Source: Chthoniobacteraceae bacterium
GTDB taxonomy: Bacteria > Verrucomicrobiota > Verrucomicrobiia > Chthoniobacterales > Chthoniobacteraceae
Assembly (NCBI GenBank): GCA_947471505.1
Contig: CANIWM010000008.1
Coordinates: forward strand, 1 to 64,000
Direction of reading: 5' to 3'
DNA: 64,000 nt
Shown: piece by piece, positions 25,180 through 34,234 of the stretch
Layout of the letters: the number at the start of each line of letters is the position of its first letter
How positions within the stretch are numbered: the first letter of the stretch is position 1
The notes under the pieces: model-generated
Told to the model about the DNA's origin: nothing
Database searches by the model: none
The model's input: the letters and a program-made list of their open reading frames with translations, nothing else
Made by a program: the position numbers and the translations under genes

Positions 25180-26208
25180 TCACGCAACGTGGATCACAGC
25201 CTTAATCACCCCAGTCTCCGGCTTGATCCAAATAGGGAAAGCCTCCGGCACTTCCTCGAATGAAGCGTGGTGTGTGATCCACGGCCCCGTGTCGATGCGC
25301 CCGTCCTCGATCAGCGAGATGATGCGCGTGAAATCGCGCGCGGGCGCATTGCGGCTCGCCATGAGCGTTAGCTCCCGGCGGTGCAAGAACGGCGCGTGCG
25401 GAAACTCCAAGTTCTGCTGCGTGATACCAACATACACGACCCGCCCGGCAAACGACGCAAACTCCATCGCACGGACCATGGACTTGTTGTTGCCGGTCGC
25501 ATCGATGACCACGTCCGCCATCTGCCCATTCGTGAACTCCGCGAGCGCCTTCAAGTCCGACTCATCGCCGCGAACCAAGATGGTATTGGGCACTCCCATT
25601 TTCTCCCGGACGAAAGCGAGACGCGTCTCGCTGATGTCCATCACCACCGTGTCCGCGCCCGAGAGCTTCGCAAATTCGACAACCGAAAGCCCAATCGGAC
25701 CCGCACCGATGACGAGCACCGTCTCGCCGCGCTTCGGGTTGCCACGATCGACCGCGTGGCAGCCGATGGCAAGCATCTCCACAAGCGCACACTGATCCGC
25801 CGTCAGCCGGTTTGCGACATGGAGTTTCCGCGCCGGAAGGATGATGCGCTCCGTGAGCCCGCCATCGCACATCACGCCCATCGTCTTGTTATGCTCGCAG
25901 CAGTTCGTGAAGCCACGGCGGCACGCGTAGCAGTTGCGGCAGTTCAAATACGGCTCCACCGAGCAGAGGTCGCCCGGCTTCACATTCGTCACGCCTTCAC
26001 CCACGGCGATCACTTCCACACCCAGCTCGTGGCCGGGGATGCGCGGGTAAGAAAACATCGGCATCTTACCGAGAAATCCACCCAAATCCGTCCCGCAAAC
26101 TCCCACGCTTAAAATGCGCATGAGCGCCTCGCCAGCCCCAGGTGCCGGTGGTTCGTCAATTTGGATGGTGCGCCAGGAGAGAGGTTTTTCGAGTTGGAGT
26201 GCTTTCAT
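25180..26208 (-). CDS. Zinc-dependent alcohol dehydrogenase (medium-chain family)
   Basis: 342 residues from MKALQLEKP. Catalytic zinc site: VCGTDLGG with GHELGVEV. Structural zinc site: the four Cys of CRNCYACRRGFTNCC. Cofactor site: VLVIGAGPIGLSVVEF. The closest subfamilies are sorbitol-, galactitol- or L-galactonate-type polyol dehydrogenases, which oxidise sugars or polyols with NAD(P). It converges on the AsmA-like gene with nine bases between stops. Confidence 0.92.
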   Translation of the reverse strand: MKALQLEKPLSWRTIQIDEPPAPGAGEALMRILSVGVCGTDLGGFLGKMPMFSYPRIPGHELGVEVIAVGEGVTNVKPGDLCSVEPYLNCRNCYACRRGFTNCCEHNKTMGVMCDGGLTERIILPARKLHVANRLTADQCALVEMLAIGCHAVDRGNPKRGETVLVIGAGPIGLSVVEFAKLSGADTVVMDISETRLAFVREKMGVPNTILVRGDESDLKALAEFTNGQMADVVIDATGNNKSMVRAMEFASFAGRVVYVGITQQNLEFPHAPFLHRRELTLMASRNAPARDFTRIISLIEDGRIDTGPWITHHASFEEVPEAFPIWIKPETGVIKAVIHVA

Positions 26209-26267
26209 GGTTTGTCCCGCAATACCGCCACGGATGACGGGCACAAGTCACGAAAGAAGATCGCCAT

Positions 26268-26726
26268 TTACCTCGAACGCCGAGACAGCGTTTCCACGTC
26301 GGCCATGTCCTTGCTTCGCCCAGTGGCGCGCTTGTTTTGAAGCAGGAGTTCGCGACTGATGATGTGACAGGGTGTGCCGTCCATATCACCCTCAATCCGA
26401 GATGCCCACGCCTCATCGAACGTGATTCCCGTTGCAAAATTGATGAGGTCCACCCGCCAAGGCGGCGCACCGAAAAAGACGCAGCTTTCCTCCGCCAATA
26501 AATCCGCTGCCGAGATTTCGAGACAAGCCAACCCGAAATCCTCAATGGCACGCACTACGAGCGCGGCGTTCTCCGGTGTACGCTCGATAAAGAAGTCCAC
26601 GTCTCCCGTAAAACGAGGATGCCCGTGCCACGCCACGGCGTAGCCGCCGAGCATCACGTAGCGCACATTATTCCTGTTCAGTGATGCGACGAATTCGCGG
26701 AATTCTTTCGTCCAGTTGAGTTTCAT
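26268..26726 (-). CDS. Nucleotidyltransferase-fold protein (DUF6036-like)
   Basis: 152 residues. LGGYAVAWHGHPRFTGDVDF holds the GG...DxD-type motif of minimal nucleotidyltransferases related to AbiEii and MNT. The rest is short helices (PWRVDLINFATGITFDEAW, RELLLQNKRATGRSKDMAD), with the K...K/D pattern common at the end of this fold. It overlaps the small upstream gene by 59 bases, a conserved-looking pair resembling type II or IV toxin-antitoxin or MNT/HEPN modules, although no HEPN motif is seen. Confidence 0.8.
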   Translation of the reverse strand: MKLNWTKEFREFVASLNRNNVRYVMLGGYAVAWHGHPRFTGDVDFFIERTPENAALVVRAIEDFGLACLEISAADLLAEESCVFFGAPPWRVDLINFATGITFDEAWASRIEGDMDGTPCHIISRELLLQNKRATGRSKDMADVETLSRRSR

Positions 26727-26874
26727 CGGGAGTGACGGTGGCTATGAGTGCAAAAAGCTCTGCCATCCGCTGCTGCGGTGTGAGCGAGCGGTAGTGCTCA
26801 TCCTCCCAAGCCTCGGCTTCGGCGAAGCTGCGGAATTTTTTCACGAATGGCGCGGTGTCTTGCACGCCGCGCAC
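26668..26874 (-). CDS. Small partner protein of the nucleotidyltransferase
   Basis: 68 residues, no membrane segment. FVKKFRSFAEAEAWEDEHYR and LTPQQRMAELFALIATV resemble small helical proteins often found just upstream of DUF6036-type nucleotidyltransferases. It overlaps that gene by 59 bases in another frame, implying coupled translation. It is likely the antitoxin-like or adaptor member. Function is inferred from pairing only. Confidence 0.6.
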   Translation of the reverse strand: MRGVQDTAPFVKKFRSFAEAEAWEDEHYRSLTPQQRMAELFALIATVTPDETQLDERIPRIRRITEQE

Positions 26875-26918
26875 CTTATCTCTGCGGCAAGGAATTGCCA
26901 GCTTCGACTTCCCCCGCG

Positions 26919-27851
26919 TCAGTTGTTCTCCGGCAGTCCCTCGCGATGCCCGAGGTTTTTCACCGGGGCGAAAATGGCGAGGACTTCGGCGAGTAGCTCT
27001 TTATCGAGGGGCTCGGCTGCCCACTTTGCCCAATTGCGGATGTTGGCCGGATTCGCGCTGCCCGAGACGGTCGTCGTGATGTCCTCGTTCGCGATGGAGA
27101 ATTGTAGCGCCAGTTTCGCGATGTCCACGCCCCGGCTGGCGCAAAGGGCGGCGGCGGCGCGGGCGGCGGCTTTTACTTCCTCGGGCTCTTTGAGCCACGC
27201 CGGGAGCGGGGCGTTGGTGAGCAGGCGGGCGGAGAACGGCCCGGCGTTCATCACGCCCACGCCGCGTGCTTTTAGGTAGGGCACCAGCTCGTCGGCGAAC
27301 CGCGTGTTTTGCAGGGTGTATTGGTTGTAGCTCAGCACGCAATCCACGTCCGTCTGGTCGAGGATGAACTTGAATGCCTTCATCGGGTAGCCGCTGAAGC
27401 CGATGTGTTTCACCTTCCCCGCCGCCTGTATCTTGCGCAGCGCGGGGAGTGTCTCATCCACGATCTGCTGCATCGGCACGAACTCGATGTCGTGGCACAG
27501 CACGATGTCGAGATGATCGGTTCCCAGGCGGTGCAGCGAGACATCCACGCTCTCCGCCACGCGCTTCGCGGAAAAATCGAAGTGCGCCAAGTCGTAGCGC
27601 CCGAGCTTCGTGCAGAGCGTGTAGCTGTCGCGCGGCACGCCTTTCAGCGCGATGCCGAGGAGCACCTCGCTCATGCCGCGTCCGTAAAATGGCGACGTAT
27701 CAATGAAGTTCAGCCCGCACTCCAGCGCGACGTGGACGCTTTGGAGCGCCTCCTCCACTTTCACGCTGCGAAACTCCGCCCCGAGCGACGATGCGCCGAA
27801 GCTGAGGATCGGAAGTTGGAGCCCTGTTTTGCCAAGTGTTCGTGTTTGCAT
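26919..27851 (-). CDS. Aldo/keto reductase
   Basis: 310 residues from MQTRTLGKTGL, a TIM-barrel NADPH-dependent oxidoreductase. TGLQLPILSFGASSLG opens the barrel. The catalytic tetrad is visible: Asp in NFIDTSPFYG, Tyr in PFYGRGMSE, Lys in LCTKLGRY, His in IVLCHDIEF. A putative cofactor segment ITTTVSGSANPANI closes the barrel. It resembles the L-fucose or galactose dehydrogenase-like branch in its GRGMSEVLLG segment. The start was chosen because the 44 upstream residues are not domain-like. Confidence 0.9.
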   Translation of the reverse strand: MQTRTLGKTGLQLPILSFGASSLGAEFRSVKVEEALQSVHVALECGLNFIDTSPFYGRGMSEVLLGIALKGVPRDSYTLCTKLGRYDLAHFDFSAKRVAESVDVSLHRLGTDHLDIVLCHDIEFVPMQQIVDETLPALRKIQAAGKVKHIGFSGYPMKAFKFILDQTDVDCVLSYNQYTLQNTRFADELVPYLKARGVGVMNAGPFSARLLTNAPLPAWLKEPEEVKAAARAAAALCASRGVDIAKLALQFSIANEDITTTVSGSANPANIRNWAKWAAEPLDKELLAEVLAIFAPVKNLGHREGLPENN

Positions 27852-27945
27852 CCGCGCAATCTGCCAGACGCGACGGCGCGTTGAATAGCCCGATTTCCAT
27901 CCCGCTGCTTGCAAGTCTCCGCCGCCGCGATAGACCCCACTGCGT

Positions 27946-29202
27946 ATGTTTCCATCACTAGCACTGCGCATCTTACAGACCACCGACCCGCGGTGCCTCG
28001 GGAAATTCCTTTGGAACTTCGGCTACAAAGGCGTCCTCTCTATTCAGCTCTTCAAAAAGCGGATTCAGCACGGCGAATTCTTCCCGCCCTTTTTGTACCT
28101 CTCCATCCTGAACTCCTGCAACCTGCGCTGCCAGGGCTGCTGGGTGGATGTCGCCGCCGAGCGCGTCGCCATTGACCTCGATACGCTCAACGCCACCATC
28201 AACGACGCCAAGGCCCACGGGAACGCGTTCTTCGGCATCCTCGGCGGCGAGCCTTTCATGCACCCCGAGCTGCTCGACCTCTTCGCCGCGCACCCCGACT
28301 GCTATTTCCAAGTCTTCACCAACGGCCAATTCATCACCGAGAAAATCGCAAAGCGTCTGCGCGAACTCGGCAACGTTACCCCGCTCATCAGCATCGAAGG
28401 CCGCGAAGTCGTCAGCGACGAGCGGCGTGGCAACAAGCAAGTCTATGAGCGCACCCTGCGCGGGCTGCGTGCTTGTTTAAAAGAGAAGCTCCTCACCGGA
28501 GTCGCGACGAGCGTGTGCCAGACAAATATCGGCGACCTCTGCACCGAGCAATGGCTGCGGGAGCTGATCGACTTTGGCGCGCACTACGTCTGGTTCCACA
28601 CCTTCCGCCCCGTGGGGCCGAAGATGAACGCGCAGCTCGCGCTCAGCCCCGAGCAGCTCGTCCAAGTCCGCCGCTTCGTCGTCGAGATGCGCACCAAAAT
28701 GCCCATCGGCATCGTGGACGCCTACTACGCTGGCGACGGCAAAGCCCTCTGCCCGATGAGCACCGGCATCTCCCACCACGTCGGCCCGAAAGGCGACATC
28801 GAGCCCTGCCCGATCATCCAATTTGCCACCGAGAACATCCGCGACCCACGCGGCGTGTATGCGACCATGCGCGACTCCGCTTTTTTGAAAGACTTCCGCG
28901 AGCTCAGCGCCGAGCACACACGCGGCTGCGTCGTCCTGGAGCGCCCCGATTTAGTGAAAGAGATCGTCCTCAAACACGGCGCGCGCGACACCACGATCCG
29001 AGGCACCGCGATGGCCGAACTCGACGCCATGACGCCCCGCTTTTCCCAATGGCTCCCCGGCCAAGAAATCCCCGAGAAACACTGGATGTATCGCTGGGCG
29101 AAAAAGTGGTTCTTTAACGACTTTGGCGCATACACCAAAGCCGACCACGACCACACCGCCAGCGCCAAAGCCCGCCAGCTCGCAAGCACCGGTCAATCGT
29201 AG
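27946..29202 (+). CDS. Radical SAM protein
   Basis: 418 residues. ILNSCNLRCQGCW carries the CxxxCxxC motif for the 4Fe-4S cluster that cleaves S-adenosylmethionine. FFGILGGEPFMHPELLDL is the SAM-binding GGE motif, and LISIEGREVVSDERRG fits the barrel strand 4 region. The C-terminal half holds further Cys (CPMSTGISHHVGPKGDIEPC, then GCVVLERPD), a SPASM-like arrangement for an extra cluster. Substrate unknown; it could modify a peptide or lipid. It is divergent from the aldo/keto reductase with a 94-base gap. Confidence 0.9.
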   Translation: MFPSLALRILQTTDPRCLGKFLWNFGYKGVLSIQLFKKRIQHGEFFPPFLYLSILNSCNLRCQGCWVDVAAERVAIDLDTLNATINDAKAHGNAFFGILGGEPFMHPELLDLFAAHPDCYFQVFTNGQFITEKIAKRLRELGNVTPLISIEGREVVSDERRGNKQVYERTLRGLRACLKEKLLTGVATSVCQTNIGDLCTEQWLRELIDFGAHYVWFHTFRPVGPKMNAQLALSPEQLVQVRRFVVEMRTKMPIGIVDAYYAGDGKALCPMSTGISHHVGPKGDIEPCPIIQFATENIRDPRGVYATMRDSAFLKDFRELSAEHTRGCVVLERPDLVKEIVLKHGARDTTIRGTAMAELDAMTPRFSQWLPGQEIPEKHWMYRWAKKWFFNDFGAYTKADHDHTASAKARQLASTGQS

Positions 29203-29316
29203 CCACTACCATCTGCACCTTCGCGTCAGACAACGGCTTTTAACGGACAGGCAACCCAACTGGTGACGGGTATTCGCCCCTATGGTTTGCGGCCAGACGG
29301 GGTTCCTCCTCACCCA

Positions 29317-29322
29317 TATAAT
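29317..29322 (+). promoter_or_regulatory. Consensus TATAAT -10 candidate
   Basis: A perfect TATAAT sits 15 bases before the ATG of the cytochrome/DUF1553 gene in an otherwise GC-rich gap. No good -35 hexamer lies 16-18 bases upstream. The transcript would have a leader of only a few bases. Confidence 0.35.
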
Positions 29323-29336
29323 TCGATTCCTATTTC

Positions 29337-31697
29337 ATGAAGTATCTTGTTCCAATTCTGTTTGCCGCCGGTGCGTTTGCTGCGGAGCCGCTCTCGCCGG
29401 AGCTGGCGGTGCTCAGCGCGGAGGCGCGGGGTGTTTTGGCGCACAATTGCACGAAGTGTCACGGACAGCAGAAGCAGAAGGCAGAACTCCGACTGGACCT
29501 CCGCGAGGCGGCGATGAAGGGCGGCGAAAGCGGTGCTGCAATCACGCCGGGGAAGCCGGATGCGAGCGAGCTGATCCGGCGGCTGAAGCTTCCGGTGACG
29601 GACGAAGAGGCGATGCCGCCGAAGAAGGGTCCGCTCGATCCGAAGGATGTCGCGACACTGGAGAAATGGATCGCCGCCGGGGCTCCGTGGCCGGATGGCG
29701 CGACTGCGGGCATCGTCTTTCAGCGTGCGCCCATCGCGCCGCGGACGCCCGATTTCCCTGCGGGCACCGAGGCATTTGAGAATCCCGTGGATAAGTTTGT
29801 AGCGGGCTACTTTCTGGAGAAAAAGTTCGCGTGGCCCGCGCCCGTGGACAACCGCGCGTATCTTCGTCGCGCTTCGCTCGATGTCGTCGGGCTGATTCCG
29901 GAATGGCAGGAATTGCAGGCTTTCGACGGCAACCGCGCGAAGGCAGTGGACGCTCTTTTTGCACGAAAGGAAGACTACGCAGGGCACTGGCTTTCGTTTT
30001 GGAATGATGCGCTGCGCAACGATTACAGCGGCGCGGGCTACATCGACGGCGGACGGCTGCCGGTTTCGTCGTGGCTGTATAATGCGCTGCTCAAGGACGT
30101 GCCTTACGATCAGTTTGTGCGCGAATTGATCACGCAGGCGCCGGGCGCGGAGGGGTTCATCAAGGGCATCAAATGGCGCGGCGATGTGAGCGCCGGACAG
30201 CGCATCGAGTTGCAGGCGGCGCAGAGCATCGGGCAGGTGTTGCTCGGCGTGAATATCAAGTGCGCGTCGTGCCATGATAGTTTCATCTCCGACTACACGC
30301 TCAAGGACGCGCACGCGCTGGCCGCTGTTTTTTCCGACAAACCGCTCGACCTTTTCCGGTGCGATAAACCGACCGGCGAAACGGCTGGGGCGGCGTTTTT
30401 CTGGCCCGAACTCGGCAGCATTACCGCCGAGGCTCCGCGCGCAGAACGGCGTAAGCAACTCGCGGATATCCTGACGAAGAAAGAGAACGGCCGGCTCGCT
30501 CGCGTGATGGTGAACCGGCTGTGGGCGGCGTGCTTTGGCCGCGGGCTCGTGGAGCCGGTGGACGCGCTGGACAATCCGCCGTGGAGCCGCGATTTGCTCG
30601 ACTGGCTCGCGTCGGATTTCGCCGCGAACGGCTACCGCGTCACGCGCACGCTGCGGCTCATCCTCACGTCGCGTGCTTATCAACTCCCGGCGGTGGAAGT
30701 CGCCAGTGCGGACGACCTCGCGAAATCGTCGTTCGTTTTTCAAGGGCCCGTCGTCCGGCGATTGAGCGCCGAGCAATTCACGGATGCTGTGAGCCGTATC
30801 GCCACGCCGCTTTACAAAAAGCGCAAGTTCGTCCCCGGCGATAAAGGCGGGCCGGCTTTCGCCGCGGGCGCGCAGTGGATTTGGAACGACGAAGCCGATG
30901 GAAATATCAACGCGTTCCCGCAGGGAAAACGCTACTTCCGCACCGTCGTGGAATTTCCCAAAGGCAGCAAGCCGCGGCTCGCCCGCGTCGTCGGCTCGGC
31001 GGACAATACGCTCGCTTGCTATATCAACGGCACACGCGTGCTCGACAACCCGAACTGGAACGAAGCCGTGGATGCCGACGCGACCGAGGCTGTAATGGGG
31101 CAAACCGGAATCACCGTCGCCGTCATGGCCGACAACATCGCGCCCGGTGCGGCAGGACTGCGCCTCGCGGTCGCCGTGTGGTTCGAGGGACACAAAACGC
31201 CGCTCGTCCTCGCGACAGGCCCCGGCTGGCGCAGCGCCGAGAAACCCGCCGACGGATGGGAGCAGCCCGCCTTTGCCGATGGTGAATGGGCGCCGGTCAT
31301 CACGCTCGGACCAACCGGACTCCCCTGGGCTGACGTCCGCGGCTTTACGCTGCTGGAGCACGGCGGCTTCGTGCGCGCTGCATTCGTGGACAACGACCCG
31401 CTGCAAAACGTCCTTGGACGGCCCATCCGCGACCAGATCAATATGAGCCGCCCGACGCAGGCGACGCTTCTGCAAGCGCTCACCTTTGCAAACGGACGCA
31501 GCTTCGACGACACTCTTACCAAAGCCGCCGCGAAATGGTCCGCCCGCATCCCCGATGCGACAGCGCGCCTGACAAACATCTACCGCACCGCACTCCTTCG
31601 CGATCCGCGCGCAGACGAACTCGCCTTCGCCGCCGCCGCGCCTGCCGACCTGCTGTGGTCGGTGCTGCTGTTGCCCGAATTCCAACTCATCCGATAA
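29337..31697 (+). CDS. Planctomycete-type cytochrome c / DUF1549 / DUF1553 protein
   Basis: 786 residues with a short signal peptide (YLVPILFAAGAFA). A cytochrome-like domain has CTKCHGQQKQKAELRLDLRE, the CxxCH haem site. DUF1549 (about 140-330) carries a second CASCHD. DUF1553 occupies the rest, with NRLWAACFGRGLVEPVDALD and TLRLILTSRAYQLP. An inserted beta-sandwich-like stretch (about 500-650, WIWNDEADGNINAFPQGKRY and following) divides DUF1553. The family is characteristic of PVC bacteria and is always near a DUF1501 gene, as here three bases downstream. Thought to act in the periplasm on polysaccharide breakdown; the reaction is unproven. Confidence 0.9.
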   Translation: MKYLVPILFAAGAFAAEPLSPELAVLSAEARGVLAHNCTKCHGQQKQKAELRLDLREAAMKGGESGAAITPGKPDASELIRRLKLPVTDEEAMPPKKGPLDPKDVATLEKWIAAGAPWPDGATAGIVFQRAPIAPRTPDFPAGTEAFENPVDKFVAGYFLEKKFAWPAPVDNRAYLRRASLDVVGLIPEWQELQAFDGNRAKAVDALFARKEDYAGHWLSFWNDALRNDYSGAGYIDGGRLPVSSWLYNALLKDVPYDQFVRELITQAPGAEGFIKGIKWRGDVSAGQRIELQAAQSIGQVLLGVNIKCASCHDSFISDYTLKDAHALAAVFSDKPLDLFRCDKPTGETAGAAFFWPELGSITAEAPRAERRKQLADILTKKENGRLARVMVNRLWAACFGRGLVEPVDALDNPPWSRDLLDWLASDFAANGYRVTRTLRLILTSRAYQLPAVEVASADDLAKSSFVFQGPVVRRLSAEQFTDAVSRIATPLYKKRKFVPGDKGGPAFAAGAQWIWNDEADGNINAFPQGKRYFRTVVEFPKGSKPRLARVVGSADNTLACYINGTRVLDNPNWNEAVDADATEAVMGQTGITVAVMADNIAPGAAGLRLAVAVWFEGHKTPLVLATGPGWRSAEKPADGWEQPAFADGEWAPVITLGPTGLPWADVRGFTLLEHGGFVRAAFVDNDPLQNVLGRPIRDQINMSRPTQATLLQALTFANGRSFDDTLTKAAAKWSARIPDATARLTNIYRTALLRDPRADELAFAAAAPADLLWSVLLLPEFQLIR

Positions 31698-31700
31698 ACC

Positions 31701-33122
31701 ATGAACGACCGCCGCACATTTCTACGCCAGCTTTCCGCAGCATCCATCGCCGCCATGACCGTCGGTGCCCCTCGACGCTCGTATGCCATCGCTTCAAAAC
31801 CAAAGGCCACCGCCGATACCGTCATCCTGCTCTGGATGGCCGGCGGCATGGCGCACACCGAGACGTTCGACCCGAAGCGCTACGTGCCTTTTGAAGTCGG
31901 GATGGAAGCGGGAAAAGTGCTCTCCACTTTTGAGTCGCGCCCGACCGTGCTCGATGGCGTGCAATTTTCCGCAGGCCTCGAAGAAATCGGCAAGGTCATG
32001 GACCGCGGCACGGTCATCCGCTCGCACGTCGTGGCCGACATGGGGAGCATCCTGCACTCGCGGCATCAGTTCCACTGGCACACGTGCTACGAGCCCCCGC
32101 AGAGCGTCGCCGCGCCGCACTTGGGCGCGTGGGTCGCCAAAGAACTCGGCGCGCGCAATCCCGTCGTTCCGCCGTTTATCGTCATCGGCCAGCGCTTCGA
32201 TCGCGGAGAAAAAGAAGAGCTCAAAACATTTCACACCGCCGGGTTTCTCGGCAGCGAATACGGACCATTTCTCGTGGAAGAACCGACTGCCGCGCTGGAG
32301 ACCGTGCGTCCGCCGAAGGGCATGACGCCCGAGCGTTTCGAAGCGCGGCATTCGCTCTATCGCGAGATGTTGAAAAAGAGCGGCGTCGCCGAAAAATCGA
32401 GCGACTACCAGCAGGACTCGCTGCTCCGTTCCATGGAGCAGGCCTACGGACTTCTCCGCTCACCGGAGGCCAAAGCGTTCGACCTCGCGCTCGAACCCAT
32501 GGAAGCCTACGACGCATACAACACAGGCCGCTTCGGACTTGGCTGTCTGCTCGCACGCCGACTCACGGAAGCCGGCGCGCGCTTCATCGAAGTGACCAGC
32601 GAATACATACCGTTTGAATACTGGGACACGCACAACACCGGCCACGCTCGCACCGCCGACATGAAGCGCCAAATCGACCGCCCCGTAGCCCAGCTCGTCC
32701 GCGACCTCGAAGCCCGCGGATTGCTCGACCGAACACTCATCATCCTCGCGAGCGAATTCAGCCGCGACGCCATGCTCGAAGGCGCCGCCGCCAAACCCGC
32801 CCCCGAAGGCGCGGACACAAAAAAGCTGCCCGAGAAAATGTCCGAGATGAAGCACTACGGAATGCACCGCCACTTCACCGGCGCAGGCTCCGTCCTCATG
32901 TTCGGCGGCGGAATCAAGCGCGGCCAGGTGTATGGAAAAACAGCGGACGAACGCCCCTGCACAACGATCGAGAATCCCGTCAGCATCGGCAACATCCACC
33001 AAACGATGTACCACGCCCTCGGCATCAGCCCCGAAACGCACTACGAGATCGAAGGCCGCCCGTTTTACACCACGCCCGACGGCAAATCGCCCATCATCCC
33101 GGCGCTGCTTGCGAAAGCGTGA
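31701..33122 (+). CDS. DUF1501 family protein, Tat-exported
   Basis: 473 residues with a twin-arginine signal MNDRRTFLRQLSAASI. Landmarks match the copy at 11712: VILLWMAGGMAHTETFDPK, LHSRHQFHWHTCYEPP, GRFGLGCLLARRLTEAGARF, ILASEFSRD and MHRHFTGAGSVLMFGGG. It directly follows the cytochrome/DUF1553 gene with a three-base gap, the standard pairing for the family. The two proteins probably work together in the periplasm. The enzymatic role is unknown. Confidence 0.93.
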   Translation: MNDRRTFLRQLSAASIAAMTVGAPRRSYAIASKPKATADTVILLWMAGGMAHTETFDPKRYVPFEVGMEAGKVLSTFESRPTVLDGVQFSAGLEEIGKVMDRGTVIRSHVVADMGSILHSRHQFHWHTCYEPPQSVAAPHLGAWVAKELGARNPVVPPFIVIGQRFDRGEKEELKTFHTAGFLGSEYGPFLVEEPTAALETVRPPKGMTPERFEARHSLYREMLKKSGVAEKSSDYQQDSLLRSMEQAYGLLRSPEAKAFDLALEPMEAYDAYNTGRFGLGCLLARRLTEAGARFIEVTSEYIPFEYWDTHNTGHARTADMKRQIDRPVAQLVRDLEARGLLDRTLIILASEFSRDAMLEGAAAKPAPEGADTKKLPEKMSEMKHYGMHRHFTGAGSVLMFGGGIKRGQVYGKTADERPCTTIENPVSIGNIHQTMYHALGISPETHYEIEGRPFYTTPDGKSPIIPALLAKA

Positions 33123-33234
33123 GGTTCGTCGGGCATCCTGACAACCTGTGGATTTGTGATGACAAGTTTGCACGGCATGGCGCGGGGATGCGTTGCTTCT
33201 TGGATCGCGAAAGGCTGACGCTGCATTTCGCGAC

Positions 33235-34125
33235 ATGAACTTGAGACAATCACGCATCCTGTCTTGCGGCGAAGTGCTGTGGGACCTCTTTCCTGAAGGT
33301 GCACGCTTCGGCGGTGCGCCTGCGAACTTCGCCTGCCATGCGGCAATTCTTGGAGCTCAAGTGACGGTGCTCAGCGCGGTCGGTAATGATGAGCGCAGCG
33401 ACGCGGCTCTCGCGATCCTTAAGGGCTTTGGGATCGATACATCGTTCGTGCAACGCATCGCGGACTCGCCGACCGGAAGCGTGGGCGTAAGCGTCGATGC
33501 GGCGGGGAAACCGACATTTGAGATTCATACCGGTTCCGCGTGGGATCGCATCGCGTGGACAACCGCATTCGAGAAGCGTATCGCAGAAATGGACGCAATC
33601 TACTTTGGCACTCTAGGGCAACGGGGCGAGGTGTCGCGGACCACGATACAGCGGGCACTAGGGCTCGCGAAGGAACGCGGCATCCTCCGGGTCCTCGACG
33701 TTAATTTGCGCAGGCCGTTCTACGATGCCGGGGTCATCCGCGACTCCATCGTGCAAGCCAGCGTGTTGAAGCTGAGCGATGATGAATTGGGCGAAGTCGC
33801 AAACGCTTGCGGTGTGGCGATGGCAGAAAAGGCGGAGGCCACGCTGCGGCATTTACGTGAGGCCTTCGGGCTCAACCTCGTCGTGATGACTCGCGGCGCG
33901 AAGGGTGCGCTGCTGGTTTCTCGGGATGCTACTTTCGATCAGCCGGGGATTCCGACCGAGGTGGTGGATACCGTCGGCGCTGGTGATTCGTTCACTGCGG
34001 CTTTTGTGCTCGGGCTGCTGCGTGGCGATGCGCCGCAGGACAATCTTCGCAAAGCCTGCGAGACAGCATCCGCCGTATGTGCAAAATCGGGCGCTGTTCC
34101 GGCTGCTGGATGGAAGCCGGCTTAA
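33235..34125 (+). CDS. PfkB-family carbohydrate kinase (fructokinase-like)
   Basis: 296 residues from MNLRQSRILSCGE. GARFGGAPANFACHAAILGA is the substrate-binding GG motif, VLDVNLRRPFYD the central strand, and VDTVGAGDSFTAAFVLGLL the ATP/anion-hole signature with the catalytic Asp. It phosphorylates a sugar, most like fructokinases by the GEVLWDLFPEG opening. Upstream starts at 33193 add non-conserved residues. No transporter or regulator is adjacent. Confidence 0.92.
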   Translation: MNLRQSRILSCGEVLWDLFPEGARFGGAPANFACHAAILGAQVTVLSAVGNDERSDAALAILKGFGIDTSFVQRIADSPTGSVGVSVDAAGKPTFEIHTGSAWDRIAWTTAFEKRIAEMDAIYFGTLGQRGEVSRTTIQRALGLAKERGILRVLDVNLRRPFYDAGVIRDSIVQASVLKLSDDELGEVANACGVAMAEKAEATLRHLREAFGLNLVVMTRGAKGALLVSRDATFDQPGIPTEVVDTVGAGDSFTAAFVLGLLRGDAPQDNLRKACETASAVCAKSGAVPAAGWKPA

Positions 34126-34234
34126 AGGACTCCCGCTTTTGGCGTGTAGGAAGAAGGCGTTCGGAACCTTGACTGTGTCCGATGTGGTATGGGGTGCTTG
34201 GCTCCCTGCGAAACGAGCGGGAGTTGCTATCCGC

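Noticed and set aside
29310-31685. 791-residue open frame on the minus strand opposite the cytochrome/DUF1553 gene
   Set aside because: It is the shadow of a GC-rich gene. The plus-strand frame has a signal peptide and two CxxCH motifs; the minus frame has no recognisable domain.
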